Shown here: positions 35,685 through 48,055 of the stretch, piece by piece
Position numbering within the stretch: the stretch's first letter is position 1
How the letters are laid out: every line of letters begins with the position of its first letter
Assembly: GCF_030247195.1 (NCBI RefSeq)
Contig: NC_080672.1
Location: 371,946,166 to 372,010,165, forward strand
Origin: Topomyia yanbarensis
Taxonomy: Eukaryota; Arthropoda; Insecta; Diptera; Culicidae
Reading direction: 5' to 3'
Length of the DNA stretch: 64,000 bases
Translations under genes and position numbers: made by a program
The notes under the pieces: generated by a model
Database searches by the model: none
The model's input: only the letters and a program-made list of their open reading frames with translations
Told to the model about the DNA's origin: nothing

Positions 35685-36490
35685 TGAGTCAAGCTAGCTT
35701 ATAATGTTTTTTGAAAATCTATAGCTCTGAGTACTGTGACAAAAACTACACCTTCATCTGCAAGTTGACTTAACGTAAATGAATTGTAAGAAAGGGGGTT
35801 TAAACATAGGCCCTGGAGATGGCCCATATAGTTGGTCAATATTTTGCCAAATCGCTATGAGAAAAGTTTACGTGTTCTTCTGACAACAAATTGTACCAAT
35901 ACTTGTTAAGAATTGGTGAAAGGCGTTTGGGTAGTTTGTTCGAGAGAACTTCAATTGATACAGAATTGAAAGCCCCCTTAATGTCTTAATGTCCAAGAAT
36001 TGCCGGCTGAATTTCTGATGAAAGCGGCACAAGATATTCGTTTGTCCCCTTGTCTTTGCGAAAGCCAAATTCAAGTATCGGATAACAAAACGTTCACATC
36101 GATTCAACTTTCGAGACGTCGTAAGATTATTTTGTCCATCAATTTCCGGGTGCAGTAAACCATTACAATCGGTCGATATGAATTGTGGTCGGTGTCTTGT
36201 TTTCTGGTTTATGGATAGCAATCACTTTGGCTTGTCTACAGCCATAAACGACAATGTTCTACATAAGAAGATTATTGAACAAATTCAACGTAAGTATCTG
36301 AGATGACTCAATTATGTGGTTTCTGCATAGAAACAGGGTCTGGCTATTCCTTGCGTGCAAACTCAAAAACCCATCGTTTTGAATATTCTTTGCTTTCGTT
36401 CGTTATATTTCGATTGCGTATTCTTTTGGCAGAGTTCGTTATCGAAGGCATTAAGGATCCAGTCCACAATGCCAGAAAGTTTCAGCAGTT
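35685..36490 (-). pseudogene. I-clade-like LINE remnant: reverse transcriptase palm
   Basis: The minus strand carries collinear RT motifs in shifting frames: QAKVIAIHKPENK (about 36200-36240), FGFRKDKGTNE (36051-36079), DIKGAFNSVSIEVLS (about 35943-35990, motif A), FSHSDLAKY (about 35850), MGHLQGLCLNPL (35790-35828, motif B region) and LADEGVV (35746-35770). The last replaces the catalytic ADD of motif C with ADE. Frameshifts and stops separate the motifs. With the ORF1 piece at 37004-37440 this is probably one old copy running right to left. Confidence 0.85.
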
Positions 36491-36499
36491 CACCTGCTG

Positions 36500-37003
36500 A
36501 CTGAGTTTCTGGTGGTAAATTTGTGATCGTTGAGTGTTTCGCTTTCTTCGATAGTGCTCAGAACATATATATGGATTTCAAATTTCCAAATCCAGGAGTC
36601 ACTTGCTTCGGTTCCATACCAGATCTATTCGTTTTTGTTTCAATCGTCGGGGGATTTTTATGGAATAAAATAGAGCTCCTAGAGCGTTCTTCTAAAGATC
36701 GTTTGATTTTATTCCCGCACAATTTGTACGCGGGACATACCGAGAGATCATGTGGCCGTACTATATTGTAGCCGTAGGTGGCTGTATGATCCAACTTTTT
36801 ACATTAACGGCTGTTCATGATGCGTCGTTCCAAAAAGGGGACAGGCAGACGACGCTTGTCAATATAGACGGAGGAGCAGATCCGGTAAAAGTCTCTCGAA
36901 ACGGGGAATACGTCTTCATCCAATCTATGAGTGACAGCGAACGCAATTGCTCGCATGCAAGTACGTTAACTTGTTGAAGTGAGGAATCATTGAAATTGCC
37001 CTC
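36500..37003. other. Unassigned interval inside the LINE graveyard
   Basis: Separates the RT remnant from the ORF1 remnant of the same orientation. Overlapping ORFs on both strands (65-82 codons) show no domain I recognise. It may be decayed endonuclease/linker or a foreign insert. Confidence 0.35.
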
Positions 37004-37440
37004 TTTGAGCATCAGCTAGTCTCTGACGGTCAGACTAGACTCGGTGACCACACCGTCAATCTCCACGCCTCGTGAAGGTACATATACTCGATATCCTAAT
37101 GTGAATCTTTTGCTTGCTTCAAGTCAGACAAAATAACACGAACCTTGTTTGGTTTCACCTTTGTAATTTCGGCTGAGTACCGTTTAGCTAGGTTCTTCGT
37201 AGCTTGTATCACATTCAGTTACTCATGTTACTTTGGACTGGAATAACACCATCTATGAACCAGTCGATGATTCTTGGTAAACATTGACACGACACTGGTT
37301 GGGGTTGGGGAAGATGTTTTTTGATTGCACGCTTTAGCAGTGGCAATTCAGAAACGGGTGTGGAAATGGAACATAGAATCGACATTTTTTGATGCAGAGA
37401 TATAATGGAATCTAATCTGAGCTTGATGAGTCAATAATTG
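37004..37440 (-). pseudogene. LINE ORF1 remnant paralogous to 35330-35640
   Basis: The minus strand reads ITKVKPNKVRVILSDLKQAK followed by the YVPSRGVEIDGVV-type region (about 37029-37095), with stops and frameshifts. On the nucleotide level TACACCGTCAATCTCCACRC and GTTGGGGTTGGGGAAGA are shared with 35340-35540. This copy retains about 100 bp around 37100-37140 missing from the other. ORF1 of such elements encodes an RNA-binding gag-like protein. Confidence 0.75.
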
Positions 37441-38105
37441 ATTGATATGCATGAGGGGGAAAACGCTACAAAACTAAAACTAAATTAAAAAAAAAATCAA
37501 ATGCTAAACAAATTGGTCGCACTCGTCGTGCGATGACCGATGAAGGGAACAGTTCTCCTCTAGCCAGCAGTTCAACGTGCCATCCACACTTCACACCAAC
37601 ACATAGAAGCTTCCTATCTTACCGAGCAGCACAAAGTTCTCATTCAAACGAGCTCAAACGAGCAGCACAATAAAACTAAAAAAATCGGTCCGAAAGCGCC
37701 GGATCAGTAAAATCCGTGTTCTCCCATCGGGAATTCGGCGGAAAAATTTCAGCCAACGAAACTTCCGAAAAAACAACAAATTGTAAATAAAAATAACTGT
37801 CTCGAACGAGACCTCACTCACTGATGTTCTGAAGATTTTGGTAATTTCGAATTGTTTTCTGAAGGTTGCGAAAGATTCCAAAATTGTAGAATTGTTCAGA
37901 ACTTTTCAAAATATTTCGTACATCAAGTATGCATTATCTCCAGAACAACGGCAAATGTTACTTCAATTCTAATCGTGATGATCGTTTAGTGTTGAGATGT
38001 GTAACTCTCCAAACCAAAAAGTGAATCTGTGCTCAAATAATGTACCATGCGCCTCTCAGATAAACGAACTGAGTAAAAAAAATAATGTACCATATTGAGG
38101 CCCTT
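37441..38105. other. Unassigned segment
   Basis: Contains a local duplication of TCAAACGAGC at about 37644-37660 and short ORFs only. Nothing recognised. Confidence 0.35.
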
Positions 38106-38109
38106 TTTA

Positions 38110-38610
38110 TTAGACCGAGTATTCGCCACGTGGAATATTTGCTAGAAAATTATCAGAGCTTATGCTTACAGAAGTCACCTTTATCCTGTTCCATCATATC
38201 CGGCACTCAATACTGATAACGTTCAACAGATCAATAAAATCACATCGTTGAGTCTGACGGCATTATAATCAATATGGTCCTGTTTGGGGATAACGACAAA
38301 ATAGAGATAGAACTACACGATCTGGCACCGCATAGTTGTAATACGGCCTTCAAACGCTTCATTTTGAAACACAGTTAAATGGAGTCAACTACATTAAAAA
38401 TTAATTCCTAGTTATTTCGATGGTGTCAATGTGATAAGAATGCGGTCCTCCTATTTGATCGTATAATATTAAACACAAAACAATACACAGCCAAAGGTTT
38501 GTACTTATCAAGGAGATATTTCTATCTGTCCATTTTATGATCACATAGATCATTGTCGTAAACCGTGGGCAGCTACAAGCAAAATAATTGAATTCGCCAT
38601 AACATCAAAC
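38110..38610 (+). pseudogene. LINE ORF1 (gag-like) remnant
   Basis: The + strand frames give MVLFGDNDKIEIELHDLAPH (38274-38333), corresponding to the 'x-Y-x-D-x-x-V-E-V-x-L-H-D-L-x-P' segment of mosquito LINE ORF1 proteins. After a decayed middle they give VCTYQGDISICPFYDHIDHC (about 38494-38553), a degraded zinc knuckle with an aberrant second cysteine position. The order matches the remnant at 53250-53830. No intact frame. Confidence 0.65.
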
Positions 38611-39180
38611 AATCCAACCAGATCGGAACTCGAAAGCTCTAGAAACCAGTTAACTGCGAATATTGTTTTAATACAGACAAATTTTCACTTGGTCTAAAAT
38701 AAGACAGACGCACAGTGTTTTTTTGCCAAAAACGTGCGTTTTATTATTTACGCCTAAATCATTAAATTTGTGCTAATGACGTCTTCAGAGGCATTTGTGG
38801 ACAAGCCCTTTCATATGGTATTGTGATTTTAATCATTAATCTCTCTAAAAATGAGATAGATTTACCAATTTGATTGTAAGTGCAAAAATTAATATCATTT
38901 CTTCGGCAAAGTTGTAGAGCAAGTTTTTGCCAACAACTTTGCTGAAGACACAAAATCCTTATTATTAATACTTTCACACTATTGCTTGTTGTTTTTGGAT
39001 AAGCCCCTAAAAGGTCAATTCAATATCAATAATTCGTACGTTTTTAGCGAGAAAAAAGGCTGTGCGACGGTTTGGAGCACCTTATGGAATAAACTGTCGC
39101 GTAAGCCGCGCCCATATTCGATTTAAGGTCAATAAGGCGTCTGCCATTCGAATTTCTTTAGCACTTCTGTTAGAATTAGC
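38610..39180. other. Unassigned segment
   Basis: An AT-rich stretch without recognised motifs. It lies between the LINE remnant and a MITE. Confidence 0.3.
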
Positions 39181-39183
39181 TCA

Positions 39184-39419
39184 AGTTCCTCTCATCAGAA
39201 ACCGACATGAGCTTAGTGAAAAAACTTAGCTAGCGCCGGTACGCCGCTATCTCCAAAAATGAAAACACTATTTGTGTTTCTGTTTCTTGCGGGACATCAC
39301 GTAGGACTATCGGATTGCTCAGAAACACAAAAAGTGTTTTCGGTTTTTGGAGCTAGCGTCAAACCGGCGCTAACTTAGTCCTATCACTAAGTTAACGTCG
39401 GAATCTGATGAGAGGAACT
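39184..39419. mobile_element. Palindromic MITE, 236 bp
   Basis: The left arm AGTTCCTCTCATCAGAAACC, CTTAGTGA, TAGCGCCGG is mirrored by the right arm read in reverse (AGTTCCTCTCATCAGATTCC, CTTAGTGA, TAGCGCCGG). AACACTATTTGTGTTTCTG has an inverted match near the centre. Nearly the whole element can fold on itself. Target duplication not resolved. Confidence 0.75.
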
Positions 39420-40150
39420 CGGAGCGTCTCTCAATAATTAATTTAGTTAAAGGTTTTATGCTCTTTGCGCGCAAATATGGTTTAAAAAAATTCTCATTAA
39501 TGGAGATAAAGTAGTTTTAACCTAAGTTTTCTTCACTAATGGGAAATGTAGTATAGTATTGTTACGATCTCAATATAAGTAAACCAGCCGTGCCAAATAG
39601 TCGAATTGCTAACGCCTGGTTAGCAACGAATCGAATATGGTTGTGGCTTGCGTGATAAGATAATTTTAACGACAAGACGCTCACTAAATCGTCGGTATTG
39701 TTTGGAAATATATATCAACAATTCGCTATTTGATTTTGTTAGATTTGTTTAAATACGATTTTTCGCAATATACACATAACCAATCAAAGCAAATACTGTG
39801 GTAATGGAAAATATAATTAAAGGCAGTTTTTATAATCTTATATTCTAGCTCTAGAAAAATGCTTTGATCTTAGAAAAAAATGATTTCGCAACAGAATAAA
39901 ATGATCTTCTGCCACTAAGATTGGAGTCGGTTATTGATCATCCATATCATATTGTATCATCCTAACAGGATACAATCCAGTCTGATCGGGTCAAATATGG
40001 TTTACTCGGTAACAGCATCGTCATTTTATACAACTAGCTACGAATGTTTGTGCTGGCAAACATTCAGAGATTCTTTATTACAAATTAACCAAAAAATAAT
40101 TCATTTTTTGGTTTTGGATGTAAGTGTCACTACCTTATTTAATACAGATT
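39420..40150. other. Unassigned segment, possible LTR fragment at 39558-39790
   Basis: A stretch starting TGTTACGATCTCAATATAAG has an LTR-like opening, but no second copy, primer-binding site or internal region is seen. No coding signal. Confidence 0.25.
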
Positions 40151-40154
40151 AAAT

Positions 40155-40528
40155 TGGTGAGTTAAGCGAAAGCAATTATATGAAAAAACTCCCCTCAGAG
40201 CAAAGATTCGTACCTGCAACCCTTAGGACTCCAGCCCAATGAATATCCCTCTTAGGCTATCTCTGGAATATTATGACGTCCCAGAAAGAACACATGATTA
40301 TCATGTTGTTCTTGGTGACATTGGTCGTACCCTGTCTCTAAAGGGAGATCACACACAACCGCAGCTGTCACCCAACATATTTGACCCATTTAATTTCCCC
40401 GCTAGATACCAATAATCATCTGTTCATATAACAGTTTGTGCATTGGGCCGGAGTCCCAAGGGTTGCAGGTTTGGATCATGCCTCTAGGGGGATTTTTTTT
40501 CACATAATTGCTTTCGCTTAACTCATCA
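40155..40528. mobile_element. MITE, 374 bp, with GAGTTAAGCGAAAGCAATTA TIR
   Basis: Left TGGTGAGTTAAGCGAAAGCA and the reverse of the right TGATGAGTTAAGCGAAAGCA are inverted repeats. The pairing extends inward through ATGAAAAAA and CCTGCAACCCTTNGGACTCC, followed by GCCCAATG, so arms exceed 80 bp. No coding capacity. Confidence 0.8.
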
Positions 40529-41094
40529 TTTCGATCTGTTTTCGCCGTTGAATACCACCAAAGAGTCCTAAATTAACCTAATTTTGTTGCTGCCTAATAT
40601 TGACAGCGTTTACCTTAGAAGGTTTGAGAATTTTAACTTGTTCCGTGTCGTTGTTTAGATATCCTTCGTAAATCAAACACGCAAGTTATAAATGTTCGAA
40701 ATCGTATACTGTTTTTTTTGCGTTAAATCGAAGTCCCTTATTGAACCCTAAAAAATTTCTGCTTAAATTTTATTTTTTCATTATTTTTTATATTTTTTTT
40801 ACATTTTAACGACATTTTATTAGCTAGAGATTACTGGGTAGGGAAAGTTATGAAAATTAGAGCCATAGTACTCAAGTGAGAGCAAGAATGTGAAGTAAAC
40901 AGATCGTAAAACTAGAAGTGGCAGGGTCATTAGAACAGGCTTAATATCGTACGGGCTTAATCTTTGTCTTCTGTTAATGAGGGTCGAGCTTAGGCAATAC
41001 AACTACGAATCATCCGAGTTCACTAACATGTGTCCTGGTATCGATAGACGTGTCCATCTTTACCGTGACAATCGACATTCTGCTAAAATATTTT

Positions 41095-43440
41095 TAAAAG
41101 AATCCTCGAATTAAGAAAAATCTACTATGACGAACACTAGCAGAACATTCTTAAGCTGCCAAATAAAATAATTTAAGCATAAGAATTCAGTTTACCCTGG
41201 ACCCCTCCCCAAGGTTTAGGGGTTTGACGGTATTGCAAACATCATCAAGCATCAATTGCTTTAAGATGGATATTGCATTACGCCTCGATAGTGGTGCATC
41301 GAGGAGACCGAGAGGGCTTATGCACCTTTTTTATGTTATATGTTGCTTCATACTCTGCACCTGCGCATACCAACGCTAAACCACTGGCCTATGCGTGGTG
41401 TCGTGGCCGACTGGCGGATCGACTTAGATTGACTTTTGCTGTGTGCCATGTTTGCAAATATTGTTCTATTGGTGGTATTCGTGGACGGGGCTCACGGAGG
41501 AAGTCATTGTGTGTCCATTTATCGGTCGACTTCGTCATCGTGCATATACCAATTAAATTAAATTAATAATTAAATTAATTAAACAAAGTAGAATAAGTAG
41601 AAAACTATTAGTTGTAACTTTGTGATAATCGTAGTTCTTCGTACTAGTGTACAACTGTTACGTGCTAGTCGTATGTGTATCTATGGATGTATTCGTCTGA
41701 GTATTTGTGACAGTTGGGTCAGGGAATGGATGCAGAACTGACGTATATGATAGAATAGTGGCTAATACTTCTGGTGATCAATCTGAGCATTTGGTTCTAT
41801 TCATTCAGAAAAATCGGGTTGGATAAATTAGGGTAAAATAAATTTACCGACGCACGTGAGTCATCCATTCCCGGCCAGCATAGCATGATGAAAGTCTAAC
41901 AGCATGCAATTGTCGTTAATGATAAATATACAACATTTGCTGCATTTAGACGAGTTTGATTGCATGTTGCATATGTTTTTCTATTCTACTTCATTAGTCT
42001 GTTTCTTTTGTATACCTATTAGTTTGATTTTCCATTATTTATATATACCAAAATAGTATTGTTCAATACATACACTTCTAGTCAAGCTCTTAGCATCTTT
42101 TTTTCTTTATTCGGCATGTTATGATTCCTTTTATTAGTGTATCTCTACTATACGCTATCTATATAGGTACATTTTATATATAGGTACAATCGCTCTTGGC
42201 CTTCGCGAAAACACAAACCTGGCCACAAATGCAACCATGCAATTGCAATTATCCACATATACTTACGCCCGCGATTTCGCCTACATGAAAACACCCCGGT
42301 AGTTAAGTAAACGTGGCATCTTTAAACTTCCAAACGCGGTCTCAAACATTAATCCACCACTCGCGCGATCATGAAACAGTCACGTCCGAAAGTTTTACCA
42401 GTCTGGACTTATGCCTTCAGTTGAACCAATCAAAAAAGTGACGCTCATATTCACTAAACAACACGTTCCATGGTGACATGACCTGGCACTCAAGTGATAT
42501 GGGGAAACGGACTACCATCCGTACCATACACTAAAAATTAAGCTTCAGATTTAAGGTCCGCGCGCCATCAAACAAAAATACACACTACGTCATTATAAAA
42601 TCGAAGTTATACACGCGAATTCACATACACGTGACAAACACGTTAATATACAAATGCTTGAGCCCTTCGCGATCATCCCCGGCATCTACACCCGCGATCT
42701 AGTAAACATGATAACATACCGGTGATAAAGTGAATGTCTCAGCTCCTATAAATTTTCAAGCGTGAACCTAAAAACTCCCGCACGCGCACGATCATGAATC
42801 GGTCACTTCCGTATGTTTCCATACTTGATATCAGCAGACTAGGTCCATGCCTTTAATTGGATCAATTAAAAAAAGAAAGCTCTCATATCCACTCGACACC
42901 ACGTTACTTACCCCCTGTCTGAATGTGAATTGTACACCAAAAACTAACTATCAGAATGAAGGTCCGCGTGACCATCCAAGAACGCACGAGTATATAGGAA
43001 ATGCCACACGGTCACAAAATCCAGTCTTGTACACGCGAATTCACATGAATGCGAGCACACGTGACAAACACGTTAACGTACGAACACTTAAGCCCTTCGC
43101 GATTAACAACGTACACCTACGTTCGCGATCGCGCAAACTTAATAACACCCCGGTAATAAGGAGAACGTTTTAGCAGTCACGAAGTTTCAAACACTGTCTC
43201 AAACACGAACCTACAAACGTCGGTTTTCGCGCGCTCATGAATCGGTCACGTCCGGAAACCATTACTCTCTGATTCTGACGGGGAGCCCTTCCGAGAACCT
43301 AGCTCTACTGCTCCAGTAGGACAACTCTCGAAAAAAAGAAATCTCGAATTAGAAGATATATACCATGACGAATATTAGTGGAATATTCCTGAGCTGCGAA
43401 ATAAAGCAATTTAAGCATTATAATACAGTTAAACCCTGTT
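41095..43440 (+). repeat. R1 repeat family, copy E, flanked by about 105-bp direct repeats
   Basis: A segment starting near CTCGAATTAAGAAAAATCTAC (about 41105) and ending TTTAAGCATAAGAATTCAG recurs at 43340-43435, so the copy is bracketed by direct repeats. Between them lie the 5' module (CCTCGATAGTGGTGCATCGA, 41282) and about three tandem 3' units with CTTCGCGA at about 42199, 42665 and 43095. The common terminus GGACAACTCTCGAAAAAAAG ends near 43338. Confidence 0.75.
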
Positions 43441-44600
43441 AAATTTAAAACCTCGCTTGTGATAATTGATATAGTAAATTATGGGCATTAAGAGTGCATC
43501 TATTCTCGAGGCCTGCAATAGAGCTGATTTTGGAAAATAAATCGCAAAGTATCTACTGAATAGATTTTGATTTTTTTTATTTGGAGGTTATATGTTTTGA
43601 CTTTTGAATTTTAATTTTGAAGACCAGGAAAAAAAATTTAAAAATGAAATTTGTATGTAGCTTTGAAATAAAAATTATATTATATTATTAGGATACCAAT
43701 TTATTCCTCAAAAAAAAACCATTCTATATGAGAAAAGCTAAAGCCCCCTTAAATACTTGCGGTTTTCTATAAAGGCATTCACGATTGGACTTGAAATGAG
43801 TTGCGCCGCCTGTACTTATAGGTTCGAGTAATTTCGATGTTTGTTGTTTGAAAACCACTTTAAACAAACTTAACCAATGAAAGGCATTGAATGTCCTTCT
43901 TTCGATTGGTGATAATGTAAAGTAGTAAAGTATTGACCATTGTGTGCGTAGCTTAGTTCGCTTTATTCATCTTTCTGAACTGGTTACATTAAACATCTGG
44001 CATAACCTATAACAAGAAAAACAGAACTTTTACTACAACAAGAAAACGAGTATCGAAAATGAATTAATCTATGAGGATCTATTGATTTCAAGGTTTGCAA
44101 GATTTGACCATCTGTTAGCATAGTAGAAAATTTAATGAAGGAGAGAAAGTGGCTTTTCTCGGAGTTTGAAGTCAATCTTGTCGAGTTTCATCAGCAGCGT
44201 TAAACTGCTCAAATTCAAGAAGTTACGAACATCACTAAACTGAACAGTTTTAACCACGTACTACTGCAAGTGTCGTAACCAAAAACAAGTGCACAAAACA
44301 TTGCTAAATAGAATTTCAGTAGTTTGCATCGTAAATACGACATGTATTCTAATGGCATTACGTTACTTGTTTTTCATAGGTTGTCATCGTTTAATGGCAG
44401 GCAAATTGTAATGCATAGTCAAATGGAGTATCGGACGTAACTCTATAGCTATTTTCAACTTGTTCAGTAAAAGGGTCCCAAGGGATCTAAAGACGATTCT
44501 GACTTTGTTTCAATATTCCAGTCAGTACAGTAGATTGAGAAGTTGATCGTTTACTACTCTCGTTGTATTTAACGGAGCAAATAATTCGAAAAAACGACTG
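43440..44600. other. Unassigned AT-rich segment
   Basis: No recognised element, coding signal or window-internal copy. Confidence 0.35.
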
Positions 44601-45815
44601 GTATTCGCAGAAAAGACGGTACTGAGATCCCTAGTTGCCACCTACCACCCAGGAGACACCGAGTTCACCATTACATAAGCTCGCAAAGTTTCACACAACA
44701 ATTTGGTTCCGCTGCCGGTTCACTGGACGGACGGGTGACATTTTGGGCGCTCGGATAAAGTTTATTGAACCGATAACCGAGTTTCACCCGTATCCAGGGT
44801 CCCATTATGGCGACGACGATATGCATACCTCCAACGCAGCTCAAAGCTGCTGATCCAGTTTCCCGGGTCGTACTCGTTGCCGTAAGTCTAACTTTAGCCC
44901 CGATTTCCATATTTGGCGATAGATGGGTTGGGAGGAACCGCCTGTATGTGGCAGTAGCCTAGTCCGACGCCAACGACAAAGTTGCTAAATTTGATTTTCC
45001 TTTGTTCCTATGTTTTAGGTATAGATTCGTGCGTTGCCTCGATAGCACGAAATTGAATCTGTTTTGGACTGGAATATGTGCACACATTTTCCCTCCCAGC
45101 CCCGAATGTAGGTCGCCAGACAAAGCAGTGCGAATTATTTGAACCTAAACTTCGCAATATTGAGTTAAACTGACTGAGGAAAGTAGATTTCATCAAATGG
45201 ACTGCTTAATTGAGTTACGCAAATCGCTTTCACTGCAGAATGTTGCTTCTTGTATCTCTCTTCATAAATTATGTGTTTCCCAAAAAAATGCATGATAATA
45301 TTAAACATTTTTCACCTTTTTTTATTTATTCCGAAGAAGTCGACTGGCGCAACCCGGCGAGCTGAAACTATTTTAATATTCATAAAGCTTCCTACCGTAA
45401 CCAAACGAGATAAACACCACCACGGAATCGGAGGAATCTTCTCCGACCGACAAGTGCCTGGTGAACATGTGCATATAAGTCGAAAAGCGTGAAAATTCCT
45501 CGCCACAGCAAGAGCAGCAGCAGTAGCTAAGCCCGAACGGATGCAGTTTCGGTGCCCAGACTATAAATAAACACAAGACATCATGTTGCAGCACCATGCA
45601 GCATCGGTGGCAAGTTTTTCGGGTGAAGTTTCGTATTTATCGAATAATGTTCTCAATTTGCAGTGCATAGTCCGGGGGGTTTTTTGGTGAGGAACTACAC
45701 ACTACACGGAAAACGGTTACGGGTGAGACTGGTTTTTGGTGAGCAGAGTGAAGGCGTTTCTGTTCATAATTTCGAAACAAGTAAACTTAATCAATATTAA
45801 CTTGGTTCGGAAACG
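44600..45815. other. Low-repeat island 4
   Basis: GC-richer unique sequence. A weak acceptor-like signal (GCTAAAT branchpoint, then TTTTCCTTTGTTCCTATGTTTTAG ending at 45018, described in pieces) is followed by GTATAG, which is not a good donor. ORFs of 62-79 codons show no domain. Confidence 0.45.
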
Positions 45816-45819
45816 AAGG

Positions 45820-45950
45820 ATGGTGCTGCAATTTTCTGAAATATTAATATTCCTGGATTGGTAGACTCCATTTTTTGCCTACATCGGTAGAAAAAAGATG
45901 GTTTACACCTATCCAGGAATATTATTATTTCAGAAAATTACAACACCATT
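45820..45950. mobile_element. Small MITE, about 131 bp
   Basis: The left end TGGTGCTGCAATTTTCTGAA, then ATATTCCTGGAT, is mirrored on the right (reverse: ATGGTGTTGTAATTTTCTG, ATATTCCTGGAT). Arms are about 45 bp around a 40-bp spacer. It lies 24 bp from the next TIR element. Confidence 0.7.
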
Positions 45951-45973
45951 CATCGGAACGATTTCCATTTTTA

Positions 45974-48055
45974 CACGGAAAAAAATTGTTCCCAAAATCG
46001 TGAATAAAGTGCCATGAATTCTGGAACAATCACGTTTTTACGTTACGAAAACAGGACCATGACCAAAAATCATGGCTTTTATAATTATGTTCAATTTCCC
46101 TTCAATAACGCCCGCATAACGCTTTCATTAGTGGAAATATTTGATTTTGTTTTGTGAACTTCAGTCACGGTTTCCGCCAAGAACTAGTTCACAACTTTAT
46201 GAACATTATTCATTAAACCAAAGGTTGACTCATGGTTTTTTCATAGTTATAGGAACAATAGTTCACATAATCAAAATATTCTGGCTATTTTTTCGTGAAC
46301 TATTTCACGAAATTCGGAATTTTATTCATGAATCCATTCAATCCTCGAGAACTAATTCATGATCCCTAATATATTAGTCACGATCCAATATCCGTGCTCG
46401 TGAAATGGTTCACAAAATCATCAAATATTATTCATGCATTTGTGAACTGGTTCATGATTCCTAATATATTAGTTACGATCCAATATGCATGCTCGTAAAA
46501 TAGTTCATGACATCATGAAATATTATTCATGTATTCGTGAACCGGTTCATGATTCCTAACATACTAGTCACGATCCAATATCCGTACTCGTGAAATAGTT
46601 CACGAAATCATGAAATATTATTCATGTATTCGTGAACTGGTTCATGATTCCTAATATATTAGTTACGATACAATATCCGTGCTCGTGAAATAGTTCACGA
46701 AATCATGAAATATTATTCATATATTCGTGAACTGATTCATGATACCAAGTATAATAGTCACAACTTATAATTCGTTTTCGGGAAAAAGTTCACGAAATCA
46801 TAAAATATTCATGTATTCGTGAACTGGTTCATGGTTCCTAGTACATGATTTACGTTCTATCTAGTATCTATTGGCGTGCTTGTGATATTTAGAAGATATC
46901 CCTAATCATTTACAATTTCATGCAACATGGTAATGAAATTTTTACGTAAACTCTATAACAAAAGTTGGAGTATTATCCGTGGAATCATTTTTGTTCCATG
47001 CCCTTTTTTATGAAATACCCAGCTGCTAGCGACCAGTAATAGGTACGAGCAGTAAAACTTTAAGAACCTCGAACATCGTTGTTTATTTGATAAGGTTCAT
47101 TGTGATGTCCGGACAGAAAACGAAAACTGCACTGAGAATCCAAAATAGTATGCGTTCACAGAACCAGATATCGCGAATGAGTCTTATTTTAATGATCCAG
47201 TTCATATTATCCTGTTATTCCGAGTAAACAAAAAATATTAGTAACCAAAAAGTAATAGATCACGATAAGGCTAAGAGAATTTACGAATACCATGATAAAA
47301 CTGCTGATATCATGAACATTAGTTACACTACTCTTTGAAAGTAAACTCTAAAATAAAATATCATGATAACATGAACAGAAATTACGAAAATCGTGACTAA
47401 GATCTTGAAATCATGAATACAAATCACTCAACTAATGCCCAAAAATCTAAAATCGTGACCAAGATCCTGAATTCATGAACATGAATTGATCTATTCATCA
47501 CTAAAATATCACGATAACATGAACAGAAATTACTAAAATCGCGACTAAGATCCTGAAATCATGAACTTAAATCACACAACTCGTGACGAAAATATTTAAA
47601 ATCGTGACAAAAATCCTGAAATCGTGAACATGAAGCACTCTACCCATGACTAAAATATCACGATAACGTGAATGGAAATCACAAACATCGCGACTAAGAT
47701 CTTGAAATCATGAACTTTAATCCCGCTACCGTCATGAGTATTCACAAGAATCGCGAATAAGCTCTTGAAATCATAAACAACGTTTGACTGTCGACTGTGT
47801 ATTCCCAAATCATGAACAAGAATCACAACAAAAACTAAACATGTCCAGGGAACAACAACAGTAACCCAACCAACCATTCTAATGTAACGCCATGTATATA
47901 TTCGGGGCGAACTGGTTTTTAGAAAACACAAATAGTTTCATGAATACGAGGTTTATTATTTATAATTTCAGGAACTTGGTCACGGTTTTCGTAAATCGTT
48001 CAGTTCACGAAATCGTGACCTTCTGTTCACGAATTTATGAACGATTTTTTTCGTG
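45974..48055. mobile_element. Large TIR element, copy 2 (TA TSD)
   Basis: The ends CACGGAAAAAAATTGTTC and (reverse right) CACGAAAAAAATCGTTC are flanked by TA at 45972-45973 and 48056-48057. The left half has 95-bp tandem units (TTCATGATTCCTAA at 46451, 46546 and 46641). The right half has units of about 148 bp (AACATGAACAGAAATTAC at about 47367 and 47516, diverged at 47664). No coding capacity. It shows the empty site for the MITE carried by copy 1. Confidence 0.88.

Noticed and set aside
39558..39790. Solo LTR beginning TGTTACG
   Set aside because: No partner LTR, target duplication or defined end; only the opening dinucleotide and general texture suggest it.
44990..45024. A fourth recursive splice site at 45018/45019
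   Set aside because: Branchpoint and pyrimidine tract are good, but the join is TTAG|GTATAG; GTATAG is a poor donor. Recorded only as a weak acceptor.
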